A stretch of 50,671 bases of DNA from Chloroflexota bacterium (GTDB lineage: Bacteria > Chloroflexota > Limnocylindria > P2-11E): NCBI GenBank assembly GCA_005883625.1, contig VBDU01000057.1, positions 1 to 50,671 of the forward strand, in the 5' to 3' direction. Under the pieces are notes generated by a model that saw only the letters and a list, made by a program, of their open reading frames with translations, had not been told where the DNA came from and ran no database searches. The position numbers and the translations under genes were made by a program. Within the stretch, counting starts at the first letter, position 1. Each line of letters begins with the position of its first letter. Below are positions 9,382-17,738 of the stretch, one piece after another.

Positions 9382-10230
9382 TCAGCGAACGGTCTTCACG
9401 ACGAGGACGTTCTCGAGGTGGCGGAGGTCGACCGCCGGCACGATGACCGCGCGCTGGAACGCGGCGGCCTCGGCCTTGTTCACGTCGACGACGCGGCCCA
9501 GTACTAGGCCCTTCGGATAGAGCGAGCGCAGGTCGTTGCCGATCGCAAGCCCGGCGGTGATCACGACGTCGCCGGCTTTGACGGCCTCCGTCTGGAGGAT
9601 CCAGTCCATGACGAGCGTGTCGCCGTACTGCCCGCGCACGATGCCCGCCGCGCGCGAGCCCTGCACGAGCGCGGACACGGCCGAGCCCGAGTCGGTGACG
9701 AGGAGCACTTTGCTGTAGTTCGCGCCGACCTCGGAGACGCGCCCGACGACGCCCTGATCCGAGACGACGACGTCGTCGACGCGGACCCCGTCGTTCGTCC
9801 CGACCCCGACGACGATCGTGTGGAGGACGCCGGACGGATCACGCGAGATGACCGGCGCGGCGACCGATTCGAAGTCGAGCCGGCGCGCGACGGTCGCGAG
9901 CTGCGTCGCCTGCTCCGCGGCGAAAGCGCGCTCGCGAAGCCGGACGTTCTCGAGGGTGAGCTGGTCGACCTGCTGGCGCAGCGCTCCGTTGTCCGTGCGA
10001 AGCCGGTCGATCTCCCCGATCGCCTGCCCGATCCGGTTCGCCGACGCACCGACGTCCGCGAGGACGCGCTGCACCGGGACGAGCCCCTCGGTCGCGACGG
10101 TCGAGGCCACGCGGACGACCTCCGTGTTCCGGAGCAGGAGGAGCAGCAGGCTCGTGACGAAGAGCAGGATGAACGGCCGGACGAAGCTCGGGCTCTGCGT
10201 CCTGCGGTTGATGCGGCCGAAGCTCGCCAT
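9382..10230 (-). CDS. mreC: Rod shape-determining protein MreC
   Basis: 282 residues: one N-terminal membrane helix (about 18-36, leucine-rich), a periplasmic coiled coil (about 70-110), then the MreC beta-barrel domains with the conserved GVVGRV and LLVTDSGSAVSALV stretches. It links cytoplasmic MreB filaments to wall synthesis. It starts 10 nt after mreB stops, the usual gene order. mreD, normally next, is absent here; a subtilase follows after about 130 bp. Confidence 0.93.
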   Translation of the reverse strand: MASFGRINRRTQSPSFVRPFILLFVTSLLLLLLRNTEVVRVASTVATEGLVPVQRVLADVGASANRIGQAIGEIDRLRTDNGALRQQVDQLTLENVRLRERAFAAEQATQLATVARRLDFESVAAPVISRDPSGVLHTIVVGVGTNDGVRVDDVVVSDQGVVGRVSEVGANYSKVLLVTDSGSAVSALVQGSRAAGIVRGQYGDTLVMDWILQTEAVKAGDVVITAGLAIGNDLRSLYPKGLVLGRVVDVNKAEAAAFQRAVIVPAVDLRHLENVLVVKTVR

Positions 10231-10240
10231 GTGAGGCTAT

Positions 10241-11269
10241 TTAACGCGGCAACGCGGCGTATGTCTCTACCACAAGGCTCCGTTCGTAACTGATCAGATC
10301 CTCGAGGATCTTCCCCGTCCCCCGCGCGACGCAGGTGAGCGGGTCGTCGGCGACGTGGACGGCCATCTGGGTCGCCTCGGCGACCCGCGTGTCCAGGCCG
10401 CGCAGGAGCGCGCCGCCGCCGGCGAGGTAGATCCCCTGGTCCATGACGTCCGCCACGAGCTCGGGCGGCGTCTCCTCGAGCGTGTCCTTGATCGCGTCGA
10501 CGATCCGCTCCACCGACGGCTCGATGGCCTCCCGGATCTGGGCGCTCGTGACCTCGATGGAGCGGGGCAGGCCGGTGAGGAGGTCGCGGCCCCGGAAGAA
10601 CGTCGAGACCTCCTCGTCGAGGGGGTACGCCGAGCCGATGGCGATCTTGATGTCCTCGGCGGTCCGCTCGCCCATGAGCAGGTTGAACTCGCGCCTGGCG
10701 TAGGAAACGATGTCCTGGTCCATCTCGTCGCCGCCGATGCGGATCGAGCGCGAGACGACGATCCCGCCGAGCGAGGTCACCGCGACCTCCGTCGTGCCGC
10801 CGCCGATGTCGACGATCATCGAGCCCGACGGCTCGTTCACCGGAAGACCCGCGCCGATCGCGGCGGCCATCGGCTCTTCCACGAGCCGCGCCCAGCGCGC
10901 GCCCGCCTGTATCGCGGCGTCCTGCACCGCGCGCTTCTCGACCTCCGTGACGCCCGAGGGGATGCCGATGATCACGCGCGGTCGCGGCAGAAGCGCGAAC
11001 CGATCGTGCACCTTATGGATGAAATAGCGGAGCATTTGCTCGGTGATGTCGAAGTCGCTGATGACCCCGTCCTTCAGCGGGCGGATGGCGACGATCGACG
11101 CCGGCGTGCGGCCGACCATCCGCTTCGCCTCGGCCCCGATCGCAAGGATGTTCCCAGTTCGCAGGTCTTTGGCGACGACCGAAGGCTCGCTGATGACGAT
11201 GCCGCGTCCCCGGACGTGGACGAGCGTGTTCGCGGTGCCGAGATCGATGCCGATATCGCGGGAGAACAT
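10241..11269 (-). CDS. mreB: Rod shape-determining actin homologue MreB
   Basis: 342 residues, normal length. The phosphate-1 motif (DIGIDLGTANT), phosphate-2 (DIGGGTTEVAV) and adenosine motif (AGGGALLRGLD) of the actin-like ATPase fold are all present. It polymerises under the membrane and steers elongation of rod-shaped cells. It is translated just ahead of mreC and 83 bp downstream of a NlpC/P60 wall hydrolase, so the three form a cell-shape cluster. Confidence 0.96.
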   Translation of the reverse strand: MFSRDIGIDLGTANTLVHVRGRGIVISEPSVVAKDLRTGNILAIGAEAKRMVGRTPASIVAIRPLKDGVISDFDITEQMLRYFIHKVHDRFALLPRPRVIIGIPSGVTEVEKRAVQDAAIQAGARWARLVEEPMAAAIGAGLPVNEPSGSMIVDIGGGTTEVAVTSLGGIVVSRSIRIGGDEMDQDIVSYARREFNLLMGERTAEDIKIAIGSAYPLDEEVSTFFRGRDLLTGLPRSIEVTSAQIREAIEPSVERIVDAIKDTLEETPPELVADVMDQGIYLAGGGALLRGLDTRVAEATQMAVHVADDPLTCVARGTGKILEDLISYERSLVVETYAALPR

Positions 11270-11352
11270 CCCAAAGAGGCCGTCGAGCAGAAAAGGACCC
11301 CTTCCCGGACGCGTGGGCTGATTCGCTCGAAGTATGCGGGCTGCGAGCGCGG

Positions 11353-12702
11353 CTAGCTGCGGTCGCGAGGCTCTGGAAGCGGCGTTGCTACCGGCCGGAC
11401 CGGTGCCGCCGCCGGACTGCGTGAAGGTCGCGGGGTCGCGGTCGGGCGGACCGCCGGTCGCGTGCTGGGTCGCGCCGTAGGTCGAGCGGTCGGGCGGGCG
11501 CTCGGTCGCGTCGTCGCGCGCGTTTGGCCGGGCCGAGAGCGCTCCTCGTCCTTCGCGGGCGTCCCGGGGATCAGTCGCGCGACGCCCGCGTCCGAGAGTC
11601 CGGCCAGCCGGATCGGCTGGTAGCGATCGTCATAGGCGATGACCCGGTGCACCGAGCGCGGCGGCGTCTCCTCGAACACCCACATGACCGTGCGCTCCGC
11701 GTTCGCCCACGCCTCGAAGATCCGGACGTGCCCGAGTCGCCGCGGGTCGCGGCCGGTCGTGAGGTTGAGCGCGTCACCCGGGCGGAGGTCCTCCTTGCCG
11801 ATCGGGAAGGAGACCTGCCAGATCGAGTCCGTCGAGTAGCGTTCGACGTCCCACGCGCGGCTCACGTACGCGGAGCAGTCCATGCCGCGCGTCGTGGAGT
11901 CGCCGCCCCACACGTAGGTGATGCCGAGCATGAGCTGGGCGCGCGCGAGGATGTCCGCGCGGATCTCGATCGTGGCGTCGACGGGCTGCGACGCTTCGCT
12001 TGCAGGGGCCCCTGCCCCTGGCATGGCGAGCGCCTCGGCCGGCACCGGCGGGAGCGGCGCGGCGGGGCCGTTCTCGCCGCGCGGGTCCGCCCGGACGGAG
12101 GCGAGGGCGGCCATGACCGCCGACGCCAGCGCGGGCCAGTCCGTCTCCGCGGCGACGGCGCGCGCGACGACCACGCGATCGGACGAGCGCGAGAAGAAGT
12201 AGCGGGTGTAGGTGCGCGTCCCCTCAAAGGCGGCGTCCTCGTCCACGTAGGCGAAACCGGGGATGGTGGCGACGGCCTCCCGATCGCCGCGGACGCCGAG
12301 CTCCAGCTGCGCGAGCTCGGTCCCCTCGCGCGCCAGCCCGATGGACAGGAGCGCCTTCGCGTCGGCGACGAGACCGCTCGTGAGCGGAACCGGCTGTTCG
12401 TAGAGGCTGGCGTCGCCGAGCCGGAGCTGGAAACGGGCAAGCTCGAACACCGGATCCGGCGGGTCCGACAGCGGGTTCAGCGACGTCGCGGGCGAGCGCT
12501 TCCAGCCGCTGGGCGGCACCAGGGCGACCCCGCGCTCGCCGTCGCTCCAGCGCTCGGGGACCGGCGCGCTCGCGTCGAGGTCGCTCGAGACGGCGAGAGC
12601 ACCCGCGGCCTGCGGATCCGTGGCCGGCGCGGCGCGGAAGCCCGTGATCGGCAGAGCGGCGAGCGCCGATACACCAAGGACCAAGGCCGTACGCAGCGCC
12701 AT
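11353..12702 (-). CDS. Secreted NlpC/P60 peptidoglycan hydrolase with Arg/Pro/Thr-rich tail
   Basis: 449 residues from ATG 12702, chosen because it begins a signal segment (MALRTALVLGVSALAALPI); the open frame further upstream is a shadow of radC. Residues about 50-210 form a domain I do not recognise with certainty. The NlpC/P60 domain lies at about 250-385: the catalytic Cys is in GMDCSAYVS (near residue 275) and the His in LGHVRIF. The family cuts D-Glu-diaminopimelate bonds in wall peptides. The last 60 residues are a repetitive RPTARPTARPST-like tail, perhaps binding anionic wall polymers. Immediately upstream of mreBC, which suits a morphogenesis role. Confidence 0.85.
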   Translation of the reverse strand: MALRTALVLGVSALAALPITGFRAAPATDPQAAGALAVSSDLDASAPVPERWSDGERGVALVPPSGWKRSPATSLNPLSDPPDPVFELARFQLRLGDASLYEQPVPLTSGLVADAKALLSIGLAREGTELAQLELGVRGDREAVATIPGFAYVDEDAAFEGTRTYTRYFFSRSSDRVVVARAVAAETDWPALASAVMAALASVRADPRGENGPAAPLPPVPAEALAMPGAGAPASEASQPVDATIEIRADILARAQLMLGITYVWGGDSTTRGMDCSAYVSRAWDVERYSTDSIWQVSFPIGKEDLRPGDALNLTTGRDPRRLGHVRIFEAWANAERTVMWVFEETPPRSVHRVIAYDDRYQPIRLAGLSDAGVARLIPGTPAKDEERSRPGQTRATTRPSARPTARPTARPSTRPAVRPTATPRPSRSPAAAPVRPVATPLPEPRDRS

Positions 12703-12769
12703 CCCCTGGCGGCGTGGTCTCCCCACCGCTGGGAAGAACGGAGCAGGCAAGGAATCGGTACGCGCGTGG

Positions 12770-13429
12770 CTACGGCCGGCGCGCGCTCGCCCAGCGCCCG
12801 GCGCCGAAGACGAGGTGGTCCACGACCTCGACACCGAGCAGACGCCCGGCGGCCACGGCGTCCGCGGTCGTGCGCCGGTCGTCCGGCGACGGCGACGGGT
12901 CTCCCGAGGGATGGTTGTGCGCGAGGATGATCCCGGCGGCGTTCCGGCGGATCGCCTCCGTGAAGAGCTCGCCGATGCGCACCGACGTGCCCGCGACGTT
13001 CCCGCTGTACAGCGGGACGACGGCGATGAGCCGGTGCGAGCGGCTGAGGAGCGCGACGACCAGCGCCTCACGCTCGAGGTGCGCGAAGTGGGGCGCGAGC
13101 GCTCGCGCCGCGAGCTCCGGCGTGTCGCAGCGCTCGCCCGCCGCCGTATCGGCGACGACACGGCGTCCGAGCTCGCATGCCGCGAGGATCCGCGCCGTCG
13201 CCGCGACGCCGACGCCGGCCGACCGCACGCGCACGGGGTCGGCGCGCGCGAGGCCGCGCGGCCCGCCGAGGGCGCGCGTCAGGGCCTGCGCGATGTCCAG
13301 CGCGGACCGCACTCGCGTGCCCGTGCCGATGAGGATCGCGAGGAGCTCGGCGTCGGAGAGGGCACCGGCGCCGCGCGCCAAGAGCCGTTCGCGAGGGCGC
13401 GTCGCTTCGGGCCACTCACGGATCGGCAC
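12770..13429 (-). CDS. radC: RadC family JAB/MPN-domain protein
   Basis: 219 residues: an N-terminal helix-hairpin-helix-like region (about 1-95) and a C-terminal JAMM domain whose metal motif HNHPSGDPSPSPDD is intact, together with SRSHRLI and YSGN..GTSVR. The biochemical role of RadC proteins is unsettled despite the name. It is followed after 67 bp by the NlpC/P60-mreBC genes, as in several bacteria where radC precedes mreB. No LexA box is visible upstream. Confidence 0.93.
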   Translation of the reverse strand: MPIREWPEATRPRERLLARGAGALSDAELLAILIGTGTRVRSALDIAQALTRALGGPRGLARADPVRVRSAGVGVAATARILAACELGRRVVADTAAGERCDTPELAARALAPHFAHLEREALVVALLSRSHRLIAVVPLYSGNVAGTSVRIGELFTEAIRRNAAGIILAHNHPSGDPSPSPDDRRTTADAVAAGRLLGVEVVDHLVFGAGRWASARRP

Positions 13430-13453
13430 ATCCGTGATATCGGCACGCGCGTG

Positions 13454-13966
13454 CTAGCTGCGAACGCGCTCCGCTTCGCTCGCCTTGCCGCCCGCGTGCA
13501 CCGTCCAGTCGCGCTCGTCGAAGTCCTTCGCGCAGAACGGGCAGATGTTCCACTCAGGCCGGATGAGCTTCCCGCAGTTCGGGCACACCCTCTTGAGCCG
13601 GGTGCGACACGTGGGGCACAGGATGAAATCGTCTTGGACGCGTTCCTTGCAGGTGGGACAGACCACGCGCGACTCCGCCTCGGCGAGCAGGCTCTCTTCG
13701 GCGAGCTGGCGCTCGTAGGCCTCGCCGAGGGTTTCCTTGGGTCGGACGATCAGATAGAGGAAGAGGCCGAAGATGTTGAGGAGCACGACCATGAGGCCGG
13801 CGAGGTAGGGAAGGATCTGGTTCTCGGTCCGCTGCTGCGCGTCACGGACGGTCCAGAAGACCATCGCGAGGTAGAGCGCGAGGACGTACAGCCCCGCGAG
13901 CCGGACCGAGAGCTGGATGAGCGGGTTGTTGACGAACGCGGTCCAGAGTCCGCTGAGATCAGGCAT
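13454..13966 (-). CDS. Membrane protein with double zinc ribbon
   Basis: 170 residues. Two membrane helices (about 20-40 and 50-75) are followed by a short coiled segment and paired zinc-ribbon motifs: CPTC...CPTC (about 105-122) and CPNC...CPFC (about 128-145). The ribbons probably bind zinc and a partner at the inner membrane face. The function is unknown. Its start overlaps the end of the upstream dehydratase gene by 8 bp, so the two are co-translated. Confidence 0.78.
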   Translation of the reverse strand: MPDLSGLWTAFVNNPLIQLSVRLAGLYVLALYLAMVFWTVRDAQQRTENQILPYLAGLMVVLLNIFGLFLYLIVRPKETLGEAYERQLAEESLLAEAESRVVCPTCKERVQDDFILCPTCRTRLKRVCPNCGKLIRPEWNICPFCAKDFDERDWTVHAGGKASEAERVRS

Positions 13967-15035
13967 TGAAGGTCCTCCCGGTCACGCCGCTGAGCGAGGT
14001 CTCCGTCGCGACACGCGCGCGCCAGTAGTCGAGGAGATCGCGCAGGGTCTGCTCGAACGGGATCCGCGGCTCCCAGCCGGTCGCCTTCTGGAACTTGGAC
14101 GCGTCCGCCCACAGGATCGGGACGTCGGACGGCCGCAGCCGCGCGGGATCCTCCTGCGTGCGGATCTTCACGGTCGAGTGCGCGAGCAGCATGCTCAGCA
14201 TCTCGCCGACCGTCCACGTACGGCCGCGGCCGACGTTGTAGACCTCGCCCGCCTCGCCGCGCTCGAGGCCGAGCCAGTACGCGCCGACCATGTCGCGCAC
14301 GTCGGTCCAATCGCGCTTGCTGGTGAGGTCGCCGTGGTAGATCACCGGCTCGTGCTTCCCTGCCTCGATCAACGCGATCTGGCGGGCGATGGTGCTCGTC
14401 ACGAAATGGGTCCCGCGGCGTGGGCCGGTGTGGTTGAAGCCTCGCGTCGTCACGAGGTGGAGGCCGTAGGACTTGAAGTACTGGTACGCGAGCTTGTCCT
14501 GCGCCACCTTGCTCACCGCATACGGCGACAGGGGACGCAGCGGGTTCGTCTCTTTCATCGGGACCTCGTCCGGATGCACGAGGCCGTACTCCTCGGACGA
14601 GCCGGCGATGTGGACGCGGATCGTCGTGTCGTGGCGGCGGATCGCCTCGAGGAGGTTGAGCTGCGACTCGACGTTGATCCGCATCGTCGCGGCCGGCTCG
14701 TCGAACGAGGACTGGACGAACGACTGCGCGGCAAGGTGGAAGACGCGGTCCGGGCGCAGGGTCGCGATGAGCTTCTCGACCGCGCCGGCGTCGGTGAGCT
14801 CGCAGTGGAGGAGCGTGACGCGGCCCTTCCTGGCCTCGTCGGGCTGGCCGGCGCCCGCGGAGTAGCGGCCTTCGATGACGTCGAGGACCCCGCGGGCGGA
14901 GAGCTGCTCGAGGTTTTCCATGCGCGAGCGCCAGCGGTAGGTCCCGTAGACCGCGACCTCGGGGTGCTCCGCGAGGATGTATTCGGCGAGGTGGCTTCCG
15001 GCGAAGCCCGTGATCCCGGTGATCAGCACCCGCAT
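13959..15035 (-). CDS. NAD(P)-dependent sugar-nucleotide dehydratase, GDP-mannose 4,6-dehydratase-like
   Basis: 358 residues from ATG 15035; two in-frame TTG codons upstream are less likely because the Rossmann fold begins at once (MRVLITGITGFAGSHL). The GxxGxxG cofactor loop, the HLAAQSFVQSSF strand, the catalytic YAVSK (YxxxK) and the FNHTGPRRG..FV substrate loop are seen. The last is typical of GDP-mannose 4,6-dehydratase and the related reductase, which make deoxyhexose donors for surface glycans. Dehydratase versus reductase cannot be settled by eye. It is separated from mreBC by the zinc-ribbon and radC genes. Confidence 0.82.
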   Translation of the reverse strand: MRVLITGITGFAGSHLAEYILAEHPEVAVYGTYRWRSRMENLEQLSARGVLDVIEGRYSAGAGQPDEARKGRVTLLHCELTDAGAVEKLIATLRPDRVFHLAAQSFVQSSFDEPAATMRINVESQLNLLEAIRRHDTTIRVHIAGSSEEYGLVHPDEVPMKETNPLRPLSPYAVSKVAQDKLAYQYFKSYGLHLVTTRGFNHTGPRRGTHFVTSTIARQIALIEAGKHEPVIYHGDLTSKRDWTDVRDMVGAYWLGLERGEAGEVYNVGRGRTWTVGEMLSMLLAHSTVKIRTQEDPARLRPSDVPILWADASKFQKATGWEPRIPFEQTLRDLLDYWRARVATETSLSGVTGRTFNA

Positions 15036-15135
15036 CGCGCGCAAGCCTAGCAAGCGTCGTGCCGCCGGTCGGTTGCCCGGCCAGGCGGCGAGCCGCGGCT
15101 GTCACGCTCTTGGAACGAGCCGAGCCGTGTCGGCT

Positions 15136-15525
15136 TCACCGCGCGAATTGCTTCTTGAGCGGTTCCCAGTAGTACTCGTGCCAGCCGGAGCTGATGGAGC
15201 GATAGTGGCGATCCGGCACGCCCGACTGCCGGAACGTGATCCGCGTCCCGCCCTTCGTCCGCGCGAGCGAGAACGTCGCGCGCGAATGCACGCCCTTCGG
15301 CCAGTCGCTCTCGCGCCAGGACTGCACGATGCGCTTGTCCTTCGTGAGCGCGATCTGTTCGCCGGAGAGGCCGGCGCCGTACGCGCTCCAGGCCTCACCG
15401 GGACGCCGGCCGATCTTCGCGCGATCGCCGATGAGCTTGCCGTGCCGTTTGGAATCGAGCAGCGATTCGTACACGTCGTGGGGGGTCGCGCCGCGGATCG
15501 TCGCGGTCTGGCGGATGGTCTTCAT
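15136..15525 (-). CDS. SRPBCC (AHSA1/START-like) domain protein
   Basis: 129 residues from ATG 15525; the ten upstream in-frame codons would overlap the divergent gene. The pattern is that of the SRPBCC fold: an N-terminal strand, a PHDVYESLLDSKRHGKL helix, a GGTRITFRQSGVPD strand pair and a terminal helix ending YYWEPLKKQF. Such proteins bind small hydrophobic ligands in a cavity; the ligand here is unknown. It starts 20 bp from the divergent thioredoxin-like gene, so the two share a promoter region. Confidence 0.8.
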   Translation of the reverse strand: MKTIRQTATIRGATPHDVYESLLDSKRHGKLIGDRAKIGRRPGEAWSAYGAGLSGEQIALTKDKRIVQSWRESDWPKGVHSRATFSLARTKGGTRITFRQSGVPDRHYRSISSGWHEYYWEPLKKQFAR

Positions 15526-15545
15526 CCGCCGCCTATCTTGGACCG

Positions 15546-16424
15546 ATGACGCCACGGATGCGCTGGCTCCTCGTCGCGGCCGCGCTGGTCGTCGGGGTGG
15601 GCGCGGCCCTCGCCGCCGGGGGCGGTCTCGCGCCGACCCGGAGCGCGCCGCTCGAGACGTTCCAGCGGACCGGCGACCCTCGCAAGATCGTCGTGCACGT
15701 CGTCGTCGGGCTCGACGACGAGCTCGCGGGAAGCTCGACGGTCGAGGACGCCCGGACCGTCGCGGTGACCGTGCGCGTCCGGCCTCCGGCGGGCCGGCTC
15801 TTCGGACCGCCGGTCTTTCGCTCGCTCGTCGGGATCTCGCTTCCCGTCGTCGTCGGCCTCCGCGACCCGATCGGCGACCGCACCGTGGTCGACGCGGCGA
15901 GCGGCCGGGCCGTCGCCGAAGCCGGGATCTTCCAGATCCCGCGCGAGCCGCCGGTCGACCTCGCCGAGATCGGCACCGTGGAAAAGGGCTCCTTCCGGAG
16001 CGGCGACGGCGTCGACTTCCGCTGGCGGGAATTCACCGGGAAGACGCGCGCACTCTCCGATTTCCGCGGCCGGACCGTGGTGATCGTCTCCCGAACGTCG
16101 TTCTCGGGCGAATCGAAGATGAGCGTCCAGGCGGTCGAGGAGTTCCTGCGCACCGCGGCGCCCGAGGCTCGGGCGCGCGTGGTCGTCCTCGTCGCGACGC
16201 TGGCCGAGGATCCGCTGCGCGCGATGATCATCCGGCCCTCACCGTCGACATTCCCGCTCCTCGTCCCCTCCGATTACGTCGGGGCCGACGCGCCCGAGAT
16301 CTTCCGGCTGTCGGCTGTGCCGGTCGTCTGGTTCGTCGGCCCCGAGGGCGCCGTCCGCGAGCACATCAGCGGTGTTCCGGCGAGCCCCGACGACATCGCC
16401 CGCGGCGTCGCCGCGGCGCGCTGA
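15546..16424 (+). CDS. Exported thioredoxin-fold protein lacking redox cysteines
   Basis: 292 residues. An N-terminal signal/anchor segment (MTPRMRWLLVAAALVVGVGA) is followed by a beta-rich domain (about 40-135) and a thioredoxin-like domain (about 150-292): an LSDFRGRTVVIVSRTSF strand, then VPVVWFVGPEGAV with the cis-Pro position of TlpA/peroxiredoxin folds. Where the CxxC motif should follow the first strand the sequence is SFSGESK, with no cysteine, so it cannot be a classic thiol oxidoreductase. It may be a scaffold or binding protein. Its stop overlaps the start of the next gene (TGATG). Confidence 0.68.
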   Translation: MTPRMRWLLVAAALVVGVGAALAAGGGLAPTRSAPLETFQRTGDPRKIVVHVVVGLDDELAGSSTVEDARTVAVTVRVRPPAGRLFGPPVFRSLVGISLPVVVGLRDPIGDRTVVDAASGRAVAEAGIFQIPREPPVDLAEIGTVEKGSFRSGDGVDFRWREFTGKTRALSDFRGRTVVIVSRTSFSGESKMSVQAVEEFLRTAAPEARARVVVLVATLAEDPLRAMIIRPSPSTFPLLVPSDYVGADAPEIFRLSAVPVVWFVGPEGAVREHISGVPASPDDIARGVAAAR

Positions 16425-16957
16425 TGGCCACGCTCGAGGTCCGCCGCCACGCCGAGCGGAGCGACCGCGGCAACGAGAAGAGCGCGCTGTCGGCGAACGG
16501 TCGTGCGATGGCGCAGGGCCTGGCACAGGCGCGCGACGCGTACGCGCTCGTGGTCTCGAGCCCGCTTCCGCGCGCCAGGGAGACCGCGCTCCTCATCGCG
16601 GGCCGGCTCGACGCGGCCGACCCAGCGCTGCTCCCCGAGATGGGCGGCGCGATCGGCGATCGCCTCTACGGCGAGATGCGGACACTCGCGGACTGGCGCC
16701 GGCTCCTCGACGAGCGCGACGAGGCGCGCCACGTCGCCGACGAGCAGCTCGCGGCATGGACACGCCTGGCGTCCCGCGTCGGCGACCGCGAGCGCGTCCT
16801 CGCCGTCTCGCACGGCGGGATCATCGAGCTCCCGGCGCTCGTCCTCGCCGAGCGCCTCCGGGCGCCGCTCGCCGGCGCGGCCTTCGGCTACTGCGAAGGC
16901 GTGCGCGTCGAGTACGCGAAAGGCGCGGCGACGAAGATCGCGGTACTGCGGCTCTAG
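16424..16957 (+). CDS. Histidine phosphatase superfamily protein
   Basis: 177 residues from ATG 16424, overlapping the previous stop by 1 nt. The phosphate-binding RHAE motif is at residues 8-11, the PRARETA helix follows, and the second catalytic His is in AVSHGG near residue 130. The phosphohistidine mechanism is therefore intact. The substrate (phosphosugar, nucleotide or phosphoprotein) is not predictable. It converges on the minus-strand coiled-coil gene and shares its stop codon region: both genes end in one CTAG palindrome. Confidence 0.85.
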   Translation: MATLEVRRHAERSDRGNEKSALSANGRAMAQGLAQARDAYALVVSSPLPRARETALLIAGRLDAADPALLPEMGGAIGDRLYGEMRTLADWRRLLDERDEARHVADEQLAAWTRLASRVGDRERVLAVSHGGIIELPALVLAERLRAPLAGAAFGYCEGVRVEYAKGAATKIAVLRL

Positions 16958-17205
16958 TCGACCGCGATCGACTCCCGGCGGCGCGTCCCCTTCGTCTCGT
17001 CCTGCTTCGCGATCCAGTGATCGAGCACCGAGCGGATCGCCATGAGCTGTTCCTTCCGCGCGGTGCGCATGTGCTTGCGCGCCTCGGACGGAAAGAGCTC
17101 GTCGAAGAGGGAGCGGACACCCCAGCGGTCCCGGTCCGCCTCCATCTCCTCGAGCCGTTCTTCCAGCTCTTTGATGCGCGCTTCCAGCTCGGTCGTCGTG
17201 GCCAT
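16954..17205 (-). CDS. Small coiled-coil protein next to arsA
   Basis: 83 residues from ATG 17205, with GGGGAG as a ribosome site. The first 35 residues form a strong heptad pattern (ELEARIKELEERLEEMEADR), followed by a helical segment with WGVRSLFDELFPSEARKHM. I do not recognise a named domain. It begins 11 bp after the arsA C-terminal half and is probably co-transcribed, so it may be a partner of the ArsA-like ATPase. Its TAG stop is the reverse of the convergent phosphatase's TAG. Confidence 0.75.
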   Translation of the reverse strand: MATTTELEARIKELEERLEEMEADRDRWGVRSLFDELFPSEARKHMRTARKEQLMAIRSVLDHWIAKQDETKGTRRRESIAVD

Positions 17206-17216
17206 GGCCTTCTCCC

Positions 17217-17738
17217 CTACTCGCGGGTCGGTGCCGCGAAGTCGACGCGGAGCGTGTTCCCTTCGAACTTTGCGCCTCTGGTGGGCGCTTCGACAAGTGC
17301 CCGCGGCAGCACGAGGTTGCGCCGCCACGCCCCGACCTGCAGCACCAGCTCGTCGCCGTTGCGCAGGAGCTTCACTTGCTCCTTCGACGTGAACGGCAGG
17401 TCCAGCGTGAGCACGTAACCGCCGTTCTCGCGCCGGACGCGATAGGGCCGCCCGCGGTAGTAGAAACGGACCGGATCGTCGTCGCGGAAGAGCGCCGCGC
17501 CGAGCCGCCGGAGCATCTCGATCCCCACGACCTCCCGATCGAAGAAGGGCACGCTGCGGACGGGGACAGGGGCGAACGACTCCTCGACGAGCGGCTGGTA
17601 GCGGCGCTGCGCGTCGTGCCACGACTCGAAGTAGGCGCCGCTGCCCTCGGGAAGGACGCGGTTGCAAACGACGAGGTCGGTCGGGTAGCCGAAAAGGTGG
17701 AAGTAGGTGAACGAGCGCTGCGCCTCCTTGATCACCAT
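17217..17738 (-). pseudogene. ArsA family ATPase, C-terminal part with HSP20-like domain (broken gene)
   Basis: 173 residues from ATG 17738. It opens with MVIKEAQRSFTYFHLFGYPTD, which lies in the middle of a complete ArsA-family protein, and ends with an ArsA_HSP20-like domain (about residues 95-173: RFYYRGRPYRV...GNTLRVDF). The N-terminal ATPase part is encoded just upstream in another frame, overlapping by 7 nt (ATGGTGA). Compared with the family as I remember it, about 30-40 residues between the halves are missing. This could be a real deletion, a re-initiating split gene or an assembly error. Confidence 0.75.
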
